From: Bacillota bacterium
Lineage (GTDB): Bacteria > Bacillota > Clostridia > Lachnospirales > Lachnospiraceae
DNA length: 14,107 nt
NCBI GenBank assembly: GCA_023435645.1
Contig: JAEYRK010000055.1
Coordinates: 1-14,107 of the forward strand
Direction of reading: 5' to 3'
The notes below the pieces were generated by a model that worked only from the letters and a program-made list of their open reading frames with translations, did no database searches and was not told the origin of the DNA. The stretch's first letter is position 1, and each line of letters starts with the position of its first letter. Positions 1 to 7,484 of the stretch are shown here, one piece after another. Position numbers and translations under genes: made by a program.

Positions 1-378
1 GGACTGATGGATACGGGTAATTGCCTCCATGATCCCATCTATAAAAGACCTGTCATGGTGATAGAAAACTCATTGATGGATGGGTTGCTGACACAGGAAT
101 TTGCCAAGGATCTTGAGGCGGCGAAGCAGTACCTGGAGGGGAATGATCTGGATACCGGGAGATGGAATATCGGAACAGAAAGTATTCTGCGCCTCAGGTT
201 TATTCCTTACCGTTCTGTCGGAAAAAGCGGGATGCTATTAGGAATAAAACTGGATAAGGTATTGATCAATACAGGGAAGGAAACAATCTGCAATGAGAAA
301 GTTACCGCAGCCTTTTGCGATAACTGTCTGTCATCCAAAAAGGAATATCATGTGATACTACATAAGGAGCTTTTGTAG
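1..378 (+). CDS. spoIIGA: SpoIIGA, pro-sigma-E processing peptidase (C-terminal part)
   Basis: This is the C-terminal protease domain of SpoIIGA, the membrane-bound aspartic protease that cleaves pro-sigma E in the mother cell after a signal from the forespore. The reading frame is open at the left edge of the window. The first codons read G-L-M-D-T-G-N, followed by a DP and a PVMV stretch. This matches the DSGN/DTGN catalytic loop of the family, in which the Asp is the active-site residue. The N-terminal five-helix membrane domain lies outside the window. The protein ends with TAG at 376-378, and its substrate gene sigE starts 70 bp later on the same strand, the standard spoIIG operon order. 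The ATG at position 7 is internal and is not the start. Identification rests on the motif plus the sigE neighbour. Confidence 0.93.
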   Translation, partial: GLMDTGNCLHDPIYKRPVMVIENSLMDGLLTQEFAKDLEAAKQYLEGNDLDTGRWNIGTESILRLRFIPYRSVGKSGMLLGIKLDKVLINTGKETICNEKVTAAFCDNCLSSKKEYHVILHKELL

Positions 379-436
379 ATGGATTTGTGATATCAAAAGT
401 AATTCACATTCCGATGCACGTAATGAAAGGGAATAT

Positions 437-442
437 GGGAGG
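437..442 (+). promoter_or_regulatory. Ribosome binding site of sigE
   Basis: GGGAGG lies 6 nt before the ATG at 449. It fixes the start that includes the pro-sequence rather than an internal Met. Confidence 0.8.
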
Positions 443-448
443 TTAATC

Positions 449-1189
449 ATGCTTTTAAAGTTATCAATACAAAACAAGTTTCAGTTTCGGATGATCCCGG
501 ACATCAGGACCATACTATTCGGACAAAAGGGAGAGATTCATTATATCGGTGGGGCAGAGGTACTTCCTCCGCCGTTGGATCCAATCAAGGAAGCTGAGGT
601 TATCGCCGAATTAGGTACGGAACGTGACGGTGAAATGAAGGCAATCTTAGTAGAGCACAACCTAAGACTTGTTGTATACATAGCTAAGAAATTTGATAAT
701 ACAGGGGTTGGAGTCGAGGATCTGATTTCCATTGGAACCATAGGGCTAATTAAGGCAATCAATACCTTTAATCCAGATAAAAATATCAAGCTTGCTACCT
801 ATGCCTCCCGATGCATCGAGAATGAGATTCTCATGTACTTGAGGAGAAATAACAAAACGAAGCTGGAGGTCTCCATTGACGAGCCCCTGAATGTGGACTG
901 GGATGGAAATGAGCTTCTTCTCTCCGATATTCTGGGCACGGAGGAGGATGTGATTTATCGTAATATTGAGGAGGAGGTGGACCGTAAGCTATTACGAAAA
1001 GCCCTCTCCAAGCTATCAGAGCGGGAGCGGATCATCGTGGATTTAAGATTCGGGCTGAATACCGATGATGGAAATGAGAGAACCCAAAAGGAGGTAGCAG
1101 ACCTACTGGGAATTTCCCAATCCTATATCTCAAGACTTGAGAAGAAAATTATAAAGAGATTGAAAAAAGAAATGGTACGCTTTGAATAG
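449..1189 (+). CDS. sigE: RNA polymerase sporulation sigma factor SigE (pro-sigma E)
   Basis: This is the mother-cell-specific sigma factor of early sporulation, made as an inactive precursor and activated by SpoIIGA. It has 246 residues, close to the 239 of Bacillus subtilis SigE. Residues 1 to about 31 form the pro-sequence. The mature protein should begin near Y32-I-G-G, which aligns with the known B. subtilis cleavage region. Region 2 (about 65-135) contains NLRLVVYIAKKF, EDLISIGTIGLIKA and YASRCIENEILMYLRR, nearly identical to SigE. The acidic segment DEPLNVDWDGNELLLSDIL is also typical of SigE. Region 4 (about 185-242) carries LSERERIIVDLRFGL and the helix-turn-helix GISQSYISRLEKKIIKRL. 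The gene follows spoIIGA by 70 bp without a terminator, so the two are probably co-transcribed. Confidence 0.97.
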   Translation: MLLKLSIQNKFQFRMIPDIRTILFGQKGEIHYIGGAEVLPPPLDPIKEAEVIAELGTERDGEMKAILVEHNLRLVVYIAKKFDNTGVGVEDLISIGTIGLIKAINTFNPDKNIKLATYASRCIENEILMYLRRNNKTKLEVSIDEPLNVDWDGNELLLSDILGTEEDVIYRNIEEEVDRKLLRKALSKLSERERIIVDLRFGLNTDDGNERTQKEVADLLGISQSYISRLEKKIIKRLKKEMVRFE

Positions 1190-1223
1190 AAGCAATCTGG
1201 TAATTATTTCTTTCTGATCAATC

Positions 1224-1253
1224 GTATAAAGAAGTTCTAATCAGTGAATCATT
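1224..1253 (+). promoter_or_regulatory. Weak candidate sigma-F/G-type promoter of sigG
   Basis: GTATA (1224-1228) is followed after 15 nt by GTGAATCATT (1244-1253). This partly fits the forespore pattern GYATA-N15/16-GGNNANANT, but the -10 has mismatches. sigG usually has its own forespore promoter, and the 157-bp gap after sigE has room for one. This is only a tentative placement. Confidence 0.25.
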
Positions 1254-1346
1254 TTATTAACACGAATCACAAGAATTACGCATTTCTTCCTGTGGCCGTT
1301 TTCATGGATACGGACGTGTTAATGATAATGATTCGGAGGTTTCGTC

Positions 1347-2123
1347 ATGGCTCTTTATAAGGTTGAGATATGCGGTGTTAATACATCGAAGCTGCCATTA
1401 TTAAAAAACAGTGAAAAGGAAGAATTGTTTCAAAGAATTTTAAACGGGGATAAGGAAGCGAGAGAACTATATATCAAGGGCAACCTAAGACTGGTGCTTT
1501 CCATCATCCAGAGATTTTCCAACAGTAACGAAAATGTTGATGATTTATTCCAGATTGGCTGCATCGGTTTGATGAAGGCAATCGATAATTTTGATATAAC
1601 ACAAAATGTAAAATTCTCTACCTACGCAGTACCGATGATCATAGGTGAAATTCGTCGATACCTGAGGGATAACAATGCGATTCGGGTCAGCCGATCTCTG
1701 CGGGATACGGCCTACAAGGCAATCTATGCCAAGGAAGCTCTGGTGAAGAAGAACGAGAAGGAGCCGACCATCAGTGAAATAGCAGAGGAAATCGGAATTA
1801 GCAAGGAGGACATTGTGTATGCCCTTGATGCAATCCAGAGCCCTGTTTCCCTCTATGATCCTGTCTATGTGGAGGGTGGAGATGCTCTATATATCATGGA
1901 CCAGGTCAGTGATAAGAAGAACAGGGAGGAGAACTGGATAGAAGAGATCTCCTTAAAGGAAGCGATGGGGAAGCTGTCTCCGAGGGAGCATAACATTATA
2001 AGACTCCGTTTCTTTGAAGGCAAAACTCAGATGGAGGTTGCAAAGGAAATCAATATTTCCCAGGCTCAGGTAAGCCGGCTGGAGAAGTCCGCCTTAAAGA
2101 ATATGAAAAACTATTTAATTTGA
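1347..2123 (+). CDS. sigG: RNA polymerase sporulation sigma factor SigG
   Basis: This is the late forespore-specific sigma factor. It has 258 residues, against 260 in B. subtilis. The N-terminus KVEICGVNTSKLPLLKN is the diagnostic SigG leader. Region 2 (about 45-115) has NLRLVLSIIQRF, DDLFQIGCIGLMKAIDNF and TYAVPMIIGEIRRYLRDNN. Region 3 (about 116-175) has RVSRSLRDTAYKA and a short helix-turn-helix. Region 4 (about 200-258) has LSPREHNIIRLRFFEGKTQ and the helix-turn-helix NISQAQVSRLEKSALK. The start is set by CGGAGG at 1334-1339, 7 nt before the ATG. It lies 157 bp after sigE, as in nearly all endospore formers, and probably has its own promoter as well as read-through from spoIIG. Two RNA hairpins follow it, and the second is a good terminator. 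Confidence 0.97.
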   Translation: MALYKVEICGVNTSKLPLLKNSEKEELFQRILNGDKEARELYIKGNLRLVLSIIQRFSNSNENVDDLFQIGCIGLMKAIDNFDITQNVKFSTYAVPMIIGEIRRYLRDNNAIRVSRSLRDTAYKAIYAKEALVKKNEKEPTISEIAEEIGISKEDIVYALDAIQSPVSLYDPVYVEGGDALYIMDQVSDKKNREENWIEEISLKEAMGKLSPREHNIIRLRFFEGKTQMEVAKEINISQAQVSRLEKSALKNMKNYLI

Positions 2124-2147
2124 TGACTATAGGAAAGCTACACATGA

Positions 2148-2206
2148 ATGCGGTAGCTGAGAGTAATTCCATTTTCAAGGGCTTATGAATACTCTTGTTA
2201 CCGCAT
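2148..2206 (+). other. Long imperfect hairpin downstream of sigG
   Basis: ATGCGGTA (2148-2155) is perfectly complementary to TACCGCAT (2199-2206). Inside it, GAGTAATTC (2161-2169) pairs with GAATACTC (2188-2195) with one bulge. No run of T follows, so it is not a normal terminator. It may protect the 3' end of the sigG mRNA or bind a protein. Confidence 0.5.
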
Positions 2207-2260
2207 AGAATAGGAAGGAGTAATCACTTCATCTTCTGATGAATTGATTTTTCATAGAAT

Positions 2261-2319
2261 GACGAATGGGCAAATCACCCTGGTATGGAACTTGGGGTAT
2301 TTGCCCTTCGTTCTGTTTT
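2261..2319 (+). terminator. Rho-independent terminator of the sigE-sigG transcript
   Basis: GACGAATGGGCAAAT (2261-2275) pairs with ATTTGCCCTTCGTTC (2299-2313), with a few bulges. The stem extends inward through ACCC/GGGT. GTTTT follows directly. It lies about 140 nt after the sigG stop codon. Confidence 0.75.
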
Positions 2320-2443
2320 GGACTTCTTATTTAACCTTGTAATAAACAATCAATTTTTCTGAGGGCAACGTCCTAGCTTTTGGACAGCAAAATAAATCTC
2401 AGACTTCGAAAAGCTTACACTTATCAGAAAAGTCATTTTTTTA

Positions 2444-2472
2444 TAGAATAATGAAAAGGGATGCAGTATAAT
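2444..2472 (+). promoter_or_regulatory. Candidate sigma-A promoter of the lipoprotein gene
   Basis: A perfect TATAAT sits at 2467-2472. The -35 at 17 nt spacing is only TAGAAT (3 of 6). Transcription would start near 2479, giving a 5' leader of about 158 nt that contains the folding elements at 2482-2580. Confidence 0.4.
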
Positions 2473-2481
2473 TATGGTACC

Positions 2482-2580
2482 CTATGTGGCGGAGTAATGA
2501 GAAAGTGCTTTTCAGTATTACATAGAAAAAGCTATCGACTGTAACAGAGGTGACTAAGACTCCGGCATAAGAATGGCGGA
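2482..2580 (+). ncRNA. Candidate structured, possibly switching, leader RNA
   Basis: Three helices can form. Helix A is CTAT 2482-2485 with ATAG 2522-2525, plus GTAAT 2494-2498 with ATTAC 2517-2521. Helix B is CGGAGT 2490-2495 with ACTCCG 2559-2564. Helix C is TCCGGCAT 2561-2568 with ATGGCGGA 2573-2580, around the loop AAGA with one G-G mismatch. B shares bases with both A and C, so B excludes them. This alternation is seen in the sequence; any ligand or regulatory role is inference. Confidence 0.35.
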
Positions 2581-2624
2581 AACAACGTAGCTCCAGTGAA
2601 ACTTATAGTTGATTTTATAGAGTT

Positions 2625-2630
2625 AGGAGG
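2625..2630 (+). promoter_or_regulatory. Ribosome binding site of the lipoprotein gene
   Basis: AGGAGG lies 6 nt before the ATG at 2637 and fixes the start. CTCC at 2591-2594 could pair with it, so the leader might also control translation. Confidence 0.75.
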
Positions 2631-2636
2631 GATCGT

Positions 2637-3620
2637 ATGAAACGATTACATCTGATATTAATTCTTATTTTGGTAATCATAATGTCAAGCGCCTGCAATA
2701 GAGCAAAGGAACAGAGTCCGGCAGGTGAGGATCAAATAACACTTACACCGACACCGAGCACAGCTCCTGCTCAGTCAGGGGATGAGAAGGAGGAAAGCCC
2801 GGAGGATAAGCAGGAGGCTCCGACTCCGACAGTCATCGGGGAGGAGGAAACAGGCGACCAAACAGCTCCGGAGGGGGATATTTTTCTTCCGATCGCTATC
2901 GAGGAGCTGCTTCTCGGAGGCTACGATGGGAAGGGCTGGGTAGAGCTTGAGCAGACCTTGTCCCGGGTGAAGCAGGGTGAGACCTATCAATTGTTCCTGG
3001 ATCAGGAATATGTAGGAACTGCAATCGGAAAAGCTCCTGAGTTGGATGCTGATTTTCAGACCTTTCACATGGTCGAGATGGAGGGTGTTGGGCAGGAGTA
3101 CAATATCGCGATCGGATCAGAGAAGGAACTGGATTATGTAAAGCCCCGCAGGGCGGAGAAGGATTATTATGAGACCGCTGTCAGGAGCTATTTTCAGGAG
3201 ATTGGCCATCCGGAATATGAAATTGGGTATCTTATGGGCTACAGCTACGATTTTGATCAGGACGGGGATGAGGAGGATATCATCATAGCCTGGCAGTTTC
3301 AGGATTATTTTTATTATGAGGTTCCGGCAGAGGGCTGTTATTCCTATGTATTTTATCGGGATAATGGTACCATGAGGGTAATCAAAGAGGCGCGGCGAGG
3401 AGAGGTAGACGAATTCACGGCAGGTAACCTAAATATAAAGCCAGGGGATGAAATCATCATAAACTCCCGCCCTGAATTTATGGGAGCAATTGATATTACT
3501 GGGGATGGTTTTTATGAAATCATTCTTTTAGAGAACGGATATGAATCCTGGGGCTATCTCATTTTTGAACTACAGGGAGGTAATTATATCAAGGTTTTAG
3601 AGGAAGGTGCCGGAGTTTAG
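2637..3620 (+). CDS. Secreted lipoprotein with calcium-loop-like motifs, function unknown
   Basis: I do not recognise a named family for this 327-residue protein. Residues 1-19 are a lipoprotein signal peptide (K-R, then a long Leu/Ile core) ending in a lipobox S-S-A-C with the lipid-modified Cys at 20, so the protein should be anchored outside the membrane. Residues 21-80 are a low-complexity linker rich in Pro, Thr, Glu and Asp, typical of surface lipoproteins. Residues 81-327 form the folded part. It contains D205-F-D-Q-D-G-D, an EF-hand/FG-GAP-like calcium loop (DxDxDG), and a second related loop at D286-I-T-G-D-G, each followed by a hydrophobic strand. This resembles VCBS/FG-GAP-type repeat proteins. 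It stands alone between the sigG terminator and the aconitase gene. Secretion is well supported, calcium binding is likely, and the role is unknown. Confidence 0.8.
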   Translation: MKRLHLILILILVIIMSSACNRAKEQSPAGEDQITLTPTPSTAPAQSGDEKEESPEDKQEAPTPTVIGEEETGDQTAPEGDIFLPIAIEELLLGGYDGKGWVELEQTLSRVKQGETYQLFLDQEYVGTAIGKAPELDADFQTFHMVEMEGVGQEYNIAIGSEKELDYVKPRRAEKDYYETAVRSYFQEIGHPEYEIGYLMGYSYDFDQDGDEEDIIIAWQFQDYFYYEVPAEGCYSYVFYRDNGTMRVIKEARRGEVDEFTAGNLNIKPGDEIIINSRPEFMGAIDITGDGFYEIILLENGYESWGYLIFELQGGNYIKVLEEGAGV

Positions 3621-3658
3621 GCTGCTCCGCCTTACCCCATTAGGTGGAAGCATAAGAG

Positions 3659-3688
3659 GTAATTTACAACTAGCATATAACATACAAT
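3659..3688 (+). promoter_or_regulatory. Candidate sigma-E promoter of aconitase
   Basis: CATACAAT at 3681-3688 fits the sigma-E -10 consensus CATACAHT at every position. GTAATTTA at 3659-3666, 14 nt upstream, matches 6 of 8 positions of the -35 GKMATATT. The predicted start near 3696 leaves only about 15 nt before the ATG at 3711, just enough for the ribosome site. A sigma-A reading (TATAAC at 3676) lacks a -35. Confidence 0.5.
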
Positions 3689-3696
3689 CAATAGTG

Positions 3697-3706
3697 AAAG
3701 AGGTGA
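3697..3706 (+). promoter_or_regulatory. Ribosome binding site of aconitase
   Basis: AAAGAGGTGAT-type sequence, complementary to the 16S rRNA 3' end apart from one missing G. It lies 4 nt before the ATG at 3711. Confidence 0.75.
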
Positions 3707-3710
3707 TATC

Positions 3711-6434
3711 ATGATTGACAGAAACCGAAATTATCATGACCTTACCAGAAAGCAATTAAAGTTTGGCGGTCAGTCCTATGAATATTATGATCTTAACGCT
3801 CTGGAGCAGGAGGGCTTTGATATCAGTCACCTTCCCTATTCCATCAAGATTCTGTTGGAATCTGTTCTGCGCCAATGGGACGGACATGTAATTACAGAGG
3901 AGCATATCCGCAGCCTGGCAGCTTGGACAGAGACCAGAGGCAGCGACGAGGAGGTTCCCTTTCGGCCTACCAGAGTCATCCTTCAGGATTTCACGGGAGT
4001 ACCGGCTGTACTGGATCTGGCGTCCATGCGGGCTGCTATGGAGGAGGCCGGACTTAAGAACCTGGATCGGATCAATCCTTTGGTTCCGGTGGATTTAGTA
4101 ATTGATCATTCGGTACAGGTTGACCTGTATGGAAGCACGGAGGCCTTATCCGGAAACAGTAGGCTGGAGTTTGAACGAAACAGTGAAAGATACCGCTTCC
4201 TCAAATGGGCACAGAAGGCCTTCGAGCATCTGACCGTTGTTCCGCCCGCAACTGGAATCGTACACCAGGTCAATCTGGAATATCTGGCAAAGGTAGTCCT
4301 TTTGAAGGAGGATCAAGGGGTTAGAACAGTCTGCCCCGACAGCTTAATCGGCACCGATTCCCATACGACAATGATCAATGGTCTGGGAGTGCTGGGCTGG
4401 GGAGTCGGAGGGATCGAGGCGGAGGCCGGAATGCTGGGACAACCCTCCTATTTTCCTCTGCCGGAGGTCATTGGAGTACGCCTGACAGGAAAATTATCCG
4501 TCGGAGCAACCGCAACGGATCTGGCCCTCAGGGTAACACAGCTCCTTCGTAAGAAGGGTGTGGTTGGTAAATTTGTTGAATATTTCGGTGAGGGAATGAA
4601 TTCCCTCACCCTTGCAGACCGGGCTACCATAGCCAATATGGCCCCGGAATACGGTGCGACCTGCGGCTTCTTCCCGGTGGATGAGGAAACCTTGAATTAC
4701 CTGAAGCTGACCGGCAGATCTAAGGAGCAGCTGGAATTGATCAGGACATACCTGAAAGCAAATGGACTATTTTATTCGGAGAAACAAAATGAGCCTATCT
4801 ATACGGAAGTGATTGAGCTTGATTTATCGACCGTGGAGACGGCCCTATCCGGTCCGAAGCGTCCTCAGGATTTGATACCCTTAAGCCGGATGAAGGAGGA
4901 ATTCCTCCGTTCCTTAACGGCGACTTTGGGAAATCAGGGTCATGGCTTAAGGGAGGAGGAATTAGAGAAGGAGATTAGAATTACGATGCCCGATGGTAGG
5001 GACAGTGTTCTGAACACGGGCTCGGTTGCCATCGCCTCAATCACCTCCTGCACCAATACCTCGAATCCCTCCGTGATGCTTTGTGCGGGTCTATTAGCAA
5101 GAAACGCAGTTGAGAGGGGTCTATCGGTGCCTGCCCATGTCAAAACCTCTCTGGCACCGGGCTCCAGAGTAGTAACTGCTTATCTGGAGGCGGCGGGCTT
5201 ACAGGATTATTTAAATCAGCTGGGCTTCCAGATCATTGGATATGGCTGTGCTACCTGCATTGGGAATTCCGGACCGCTTCCGGAACCGGTCAGCACCGCC
5301 ATACAGGAAAAAGAGCTGTTGGTTACCTCCGTCTTATCGGGAAACCGAAATTTTGAAGGCCGGATCCATTCTCAGGTGAAGGCGAATTATCTGGCATCTC
5401 CCCCGCTTGTGGTGGCCTATGCGCTTGCAGGAACGATGAATTTTGATCCGTTGCAGGAGCCGATTGGTTATGACAAGGAGGGGAATGCGGTCTTTCTTAG
5501 GGATATCTGGCCCACCGGGGAAGAAATAAGAGAGTTTGAGGAGCTGTATGTAAGGCCTGAGCTATTCTCGAGGGAATATGAGGAGATTTATGGAAGCAAC
5601 GATATGTGGAATCATATCGAGGTCAGAGGGGGAAAGAGCTACGAGTTTGAGGAGGCTTCAACCTATATCCGGAATCCGCCGTTTTTCAAAAGAATGTCAG
5701 AGCAAACGGATAGAATCCAGCCTCTCCGGGATTTACGGGTATTGGCCTTGTTCGGGGATTCGGTAACAACGGACCATATCTCACCGGCAGGAGCCATCGG
5801 AAAAAATACACCGGCAGGGAAATATCTGATGGAACGGGGCATTGAAAGCAAGAACTTCAATACCTACGGCTCCCGAAGGGGAAACCATGAGGTGATGATG
5901 AGGGGAACCTTCGCCAATATCCGTATTCGGAATCACTTGGCTCCCGGGACAGAAGGAGGATATACCACCTATTGGCCGACCGGCGAGGTAATGACAATCT
6001 ATGATGCCTGCATGAATTATCGGGAGCAGGGAACCGGTCTGGTGGTTTTGGCCGGTAAGGATTATGGTATGGGCTCCTCCAGAGATTGGGCAGCCAAGGG
6101 ACCGAGCCTTCTCGGAGTGAAAGCGGTTATCGCAGAGAGCTTCGAACGAATTCATCGCTCCAATCTGGTGATGATGGGAATTTTGCCGCTGCAGTTCCTT
6201 CAGGGACAGTCAGCGGAAAGTCTTTCGCTTACCGGCAAGGAGAGCTTTGACATCCTATTGTCCGATACGGTTAAGCCCAGAGAGCAGCTGACTGTTAGAG
6301 CGAAGAAGGCTGATGGCAGAACCATAGAATTTAAGGTTCTGGTTCGTTTTGATTCAGCAGTTGATGTGGATTATTACCGGCAGGGAGGGATACTTCCGAT
6401 GGTACTGCGCCGCAGGATGTCTGAGGAAGGATAA
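3711..6434 (+). CDS. acnA: Aconitate hydratase (AcnA type)
   Basis: This enzyme interconverts citrate and isocitrate through cis-aconitate, using a [4Fe-4S] cluster in the cytoplasm. It has 907 residues, the normal length for AcnA/IRP-type aconitases. The cluster ligands are visible: C447 in SITSCTNTSNPSVM, and C513 and C516 in GYGCATCIGNSGP. Other signatures are DSLIGTDSHTTMINGLGV (210-227), GWGVGGIEAEAGMLGQP (229-245), GDSVTTDHISPAGAIGKNTP opening the C-terminal swivel domain, and the substrate-binding stretches YGSRRGNHEVMMRGTFANI and AGKDYGMGSSRDWAAKGP. No truncation or frameshift is evident. No citrate synthase or isocitrate dehydrogenase gene is adjacent. The gene is monocistronic, runs head-on into the fructokinase gene and has a possible sigma-E promoter. 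In anaerobes this step usually serves 2-oxoglutarate/glutamate synthesis. Confidence 0.96.
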   Translation: MIDRNRNYHDLTRKQLKFGGQSYEYYDLNALEQEGFDISHLPYSIKILLESVLRQWDGHVITEEHIRSLAAWTETRGSDEEVPFRPTRVILQDFTGVPAVLDLASMRAAMEEAGLKNLDRINPLVPVDLVIDHSVQVDLYGSTEALSGNSRLEFERNSERYRFLKWAQKAFEHLTVVPPATGIVHQVNLEYLAKVVLLKEDQGVRTVCPDSLIGTDSHTTMINGLGVLGWGVGGIEAEAGMLGQPSYFPLPEVIGVRLTGKLSVGATATDLALRVTQLLRKKGVVGKFVEYFGEGMNSLTLADRATIANMAPEYGATCGFFPVDEETLNYLKLTGRSKEQLELIRTYLKANGLFYSEKQNEPIYTEVIELDLSTVETALSGPKRPQDLIPLSRMKEEFLRSLTATLGNQGHGLREEELEKEIRITMPDGRDSVLNTGSVAIASITSCTNTSNPSVMLCAGLLARNAVERGLSVPAHVKTSLAPGSRVVTAYLEAAGLQDYLNQLGFQIIGYGCATCIGNSGPLPEPVSTAIQEKELLVTSVLSGNRNFEGRIHSQVKANYLASPPLVVAYALAGTMNFDPLQEPIGYDKEGNAVFLRDIWPTGEEIREFEELYVRPELFSREYEEIYGSNDMWNHIEVRGGKSYEFEEASTYIRNPPFFKRMSEQTDRIQPLRDLRVLALFGDSVTTDHISPAGAIGKNTPAGKYLMERGIESKNFNTYGSRRGNHEVMMRGTFANIRIRNHLAPGTEGGYTTYWPTGEVMTIYDACMNYREQGTGLVVLAGKDYGMGSSRDWAAKGPSLLGVKAVIAESFERIHRSNLVMMGILPLQFLQGQSAESLSLTGKESFDILLSDTVKPREQLTVRAKKADGRTIEFKVLVRFDSAVDVDYYRQGGILPMVLRRRMSEEG

Positions 6435-6437
6435 GGT

Positions 6438-7319
6438 TTATTTCTTATAAGCCCTGTATTCCAATGCTGCCAATAGAAGACAGCCCAGGATTCCCTGTTT
6501 TCCACCCAGGGCAGAGGGAAGGATATACTGCTCCAGGTTCTCCAGCTCAGGGGTACTGATATAACCGTTCAGCAGGGTATGAACCTGAGTACGTATCATG
6601 GGGAAGAGCTGTGGCTGATTCATGACCCCTCCGCCCAAGACAATTCTATGGGGAGATAGGGTCAGAATATAATTTACGATTCCCTGAGCCAGATAATAGG
6701 CTTCAATTTCCCAAGCCAAGGAGGCTTCCTCAAGCTCCTTGGCTTTTTTATGATAACGTTTTTCCAGGGCTGGACCGGAGGCTAAGCCTTCTAAACAATT
6801 TGGATGATAGGGACATACTCCTTCAAAGGGATCCTTTGGATGCCTGCTTAACAGGATATGACCTGCTTCCGGGTGCAGCATGCCATGAAGCAGCTGACCA
6901 TTCAGGTAGATTCCTACACCGATCCCGGTTCCCACAGTGATATAGACTCCGGAGGACATACCTTTCAGGCAGCCCCAGGTAGCCTCAGCCAATACAGCAG
7001 CATTTACATCGGTATCAAAGCCTACCGGGATATTTAAGGCAGTCTTTAGGGCCCCTACCATAGGAAAACCGGCCCAGGCAAGCTTTGGTGTAGAGGTAAT
7101 GGAGCCATAGGTTTGTGAGCTGCGGTCCAGATCCAGCGGTCCGAAGGAGCCGACACCCAGAGCGTCAAGCTTCTTGCCCTCAAAAAAATGGATGATCTCC
7201 GGCATTGTCTGACCGGGATCCCTAGTCATAATACTGATCTGCTCCAGGATGTCCCCCTGCTCATTTCCGATGGCAAGCACCATCTTAGTACCTCCTGCTT
7301 CTAAAGCTCCGAATAGCAT
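6438..7319 (-). CDS. ROK-family fructokinase
   Basis: This is a cytoplasmic sugar kinase (ATP-dependent phosphorylation of fructose to fructose 6-phosphate). It has 293 residues, the normal length for the YdhR/GmuE-type ROK fructokinases. The N-terminus G-A-L-E-A-G-G-T-K is the phosphate-binding loop of this subgroup. D104 in FDTDVNAAVLAE is the expected catalytic base. ITVGTGIGVGIYLNG (127-141) is the second phosphate loop. HPEAGH (149-154) followed by C169-P-Y-H-P-N-C175 forms the zinc site (H154, C169, H172, C175), then LEGLASGPA. Mannose or related hexoses are possible alternative substrates. The start is supported by a G-rich ribosome site just upstream (7326-7332). Its stop lies 3 bp from the aconitase stop on the other strand. 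Confidence 0.92.
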   Translation of the reverse strand: MLFGALEAGGTKMVLAIGNEQGDILEQISIMTRDPGQTMPEIIHFFEGKKLDALGVGSFGPLDLDRSSQTYGSITSTPKLAWAGFPMVGALKTALNIPVGFDTDVNAAVLAEATWGCLKGMSSGVYITVGTGIGVGIYLNGQLLHGMLHPEAGHILLSRHPKDPFEGVCPYHPNCLEGLASGPALEKRYHKKAKELEEASLAWEIEAYYLAQGIVNYILTLSPHRIVLGGGVMNQPQLFPMIRTQVHTLLNGYISTPELENLEQYILPSALGGKQGILGCLLLAALEYRAYKK

Positions 7320-7379
7320 CCTAAGTCCCCCCGTATTTTTTATAGGTATCTCCTGTTAATCTTGAATCTGATACTTCCT

Positions 7380-7408
7380 ATTATAAATTGATTGGCTGCA
7401 GTTATCAA
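7380..7408 (-). promoter_or_regulatory. Sigma-A promoter of the fructokinase gene
   Basis: On the - strand, TTGATA (7408-7403) and TATAAT (7385-7380) are separated by exactly 17 nt. This is 5 of 6 plus 6 of 6 to consensus. Transcription would start near 7373, about 54 nt before the start codon. Confidence 0.72.
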
Positions 7409-7468
7409 TACGGATCATCGCTCCGCAGAAAGCTTTCCGTAGAATCATCCTTGTATTTGTATGTACTG

Positions 7469-7483
7469 GGAATTTCGAATTCC
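7469..7483. promoter_or_regulatory. Perfect 6-bp palindrome, possible operator
   Basis: GGAATT (7469-7474) and AATTCC (7478-7483) flank the centre TCG. It lies between the fructokinase promoter (which points left) and the start of the next gene (which points right). It may be a regulator site, but a short AT-rich palindrome can occur by chance. Confidence 0.25.
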
Positions 7484-7484
7484 A

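Larger units (their letters stand above)
2320..2636 (+). other. Non-coding leader region before the lipoprotein gene
   Basis: Positions 2124-2636 contain no supported gene. After the terminator, the left part (2320-2440) is AT-rich, with only a loose inverted pair AGCTTTT (2375-2381) / AAAAGCT (2409-2415). The right part holds the promoter and structured leader listed separately. No riboswitch class that I know by its conserved core is present. Confidence 0.6.

Noticed and set aside
2479..2636. Known riboswitch (c-di-GMP, M-box, TPP, SAM, THF) upstream of the lipoprotein
   Set aside because: None of the conserved cores that I know for these classes is present; only generic alternating helices are seen.
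5781..6155. 124-residue open frame on the - strand inside the aconitase gene
   Set aside because: Shadow of the conserved aconitase swivel domain; no independent coding signs.
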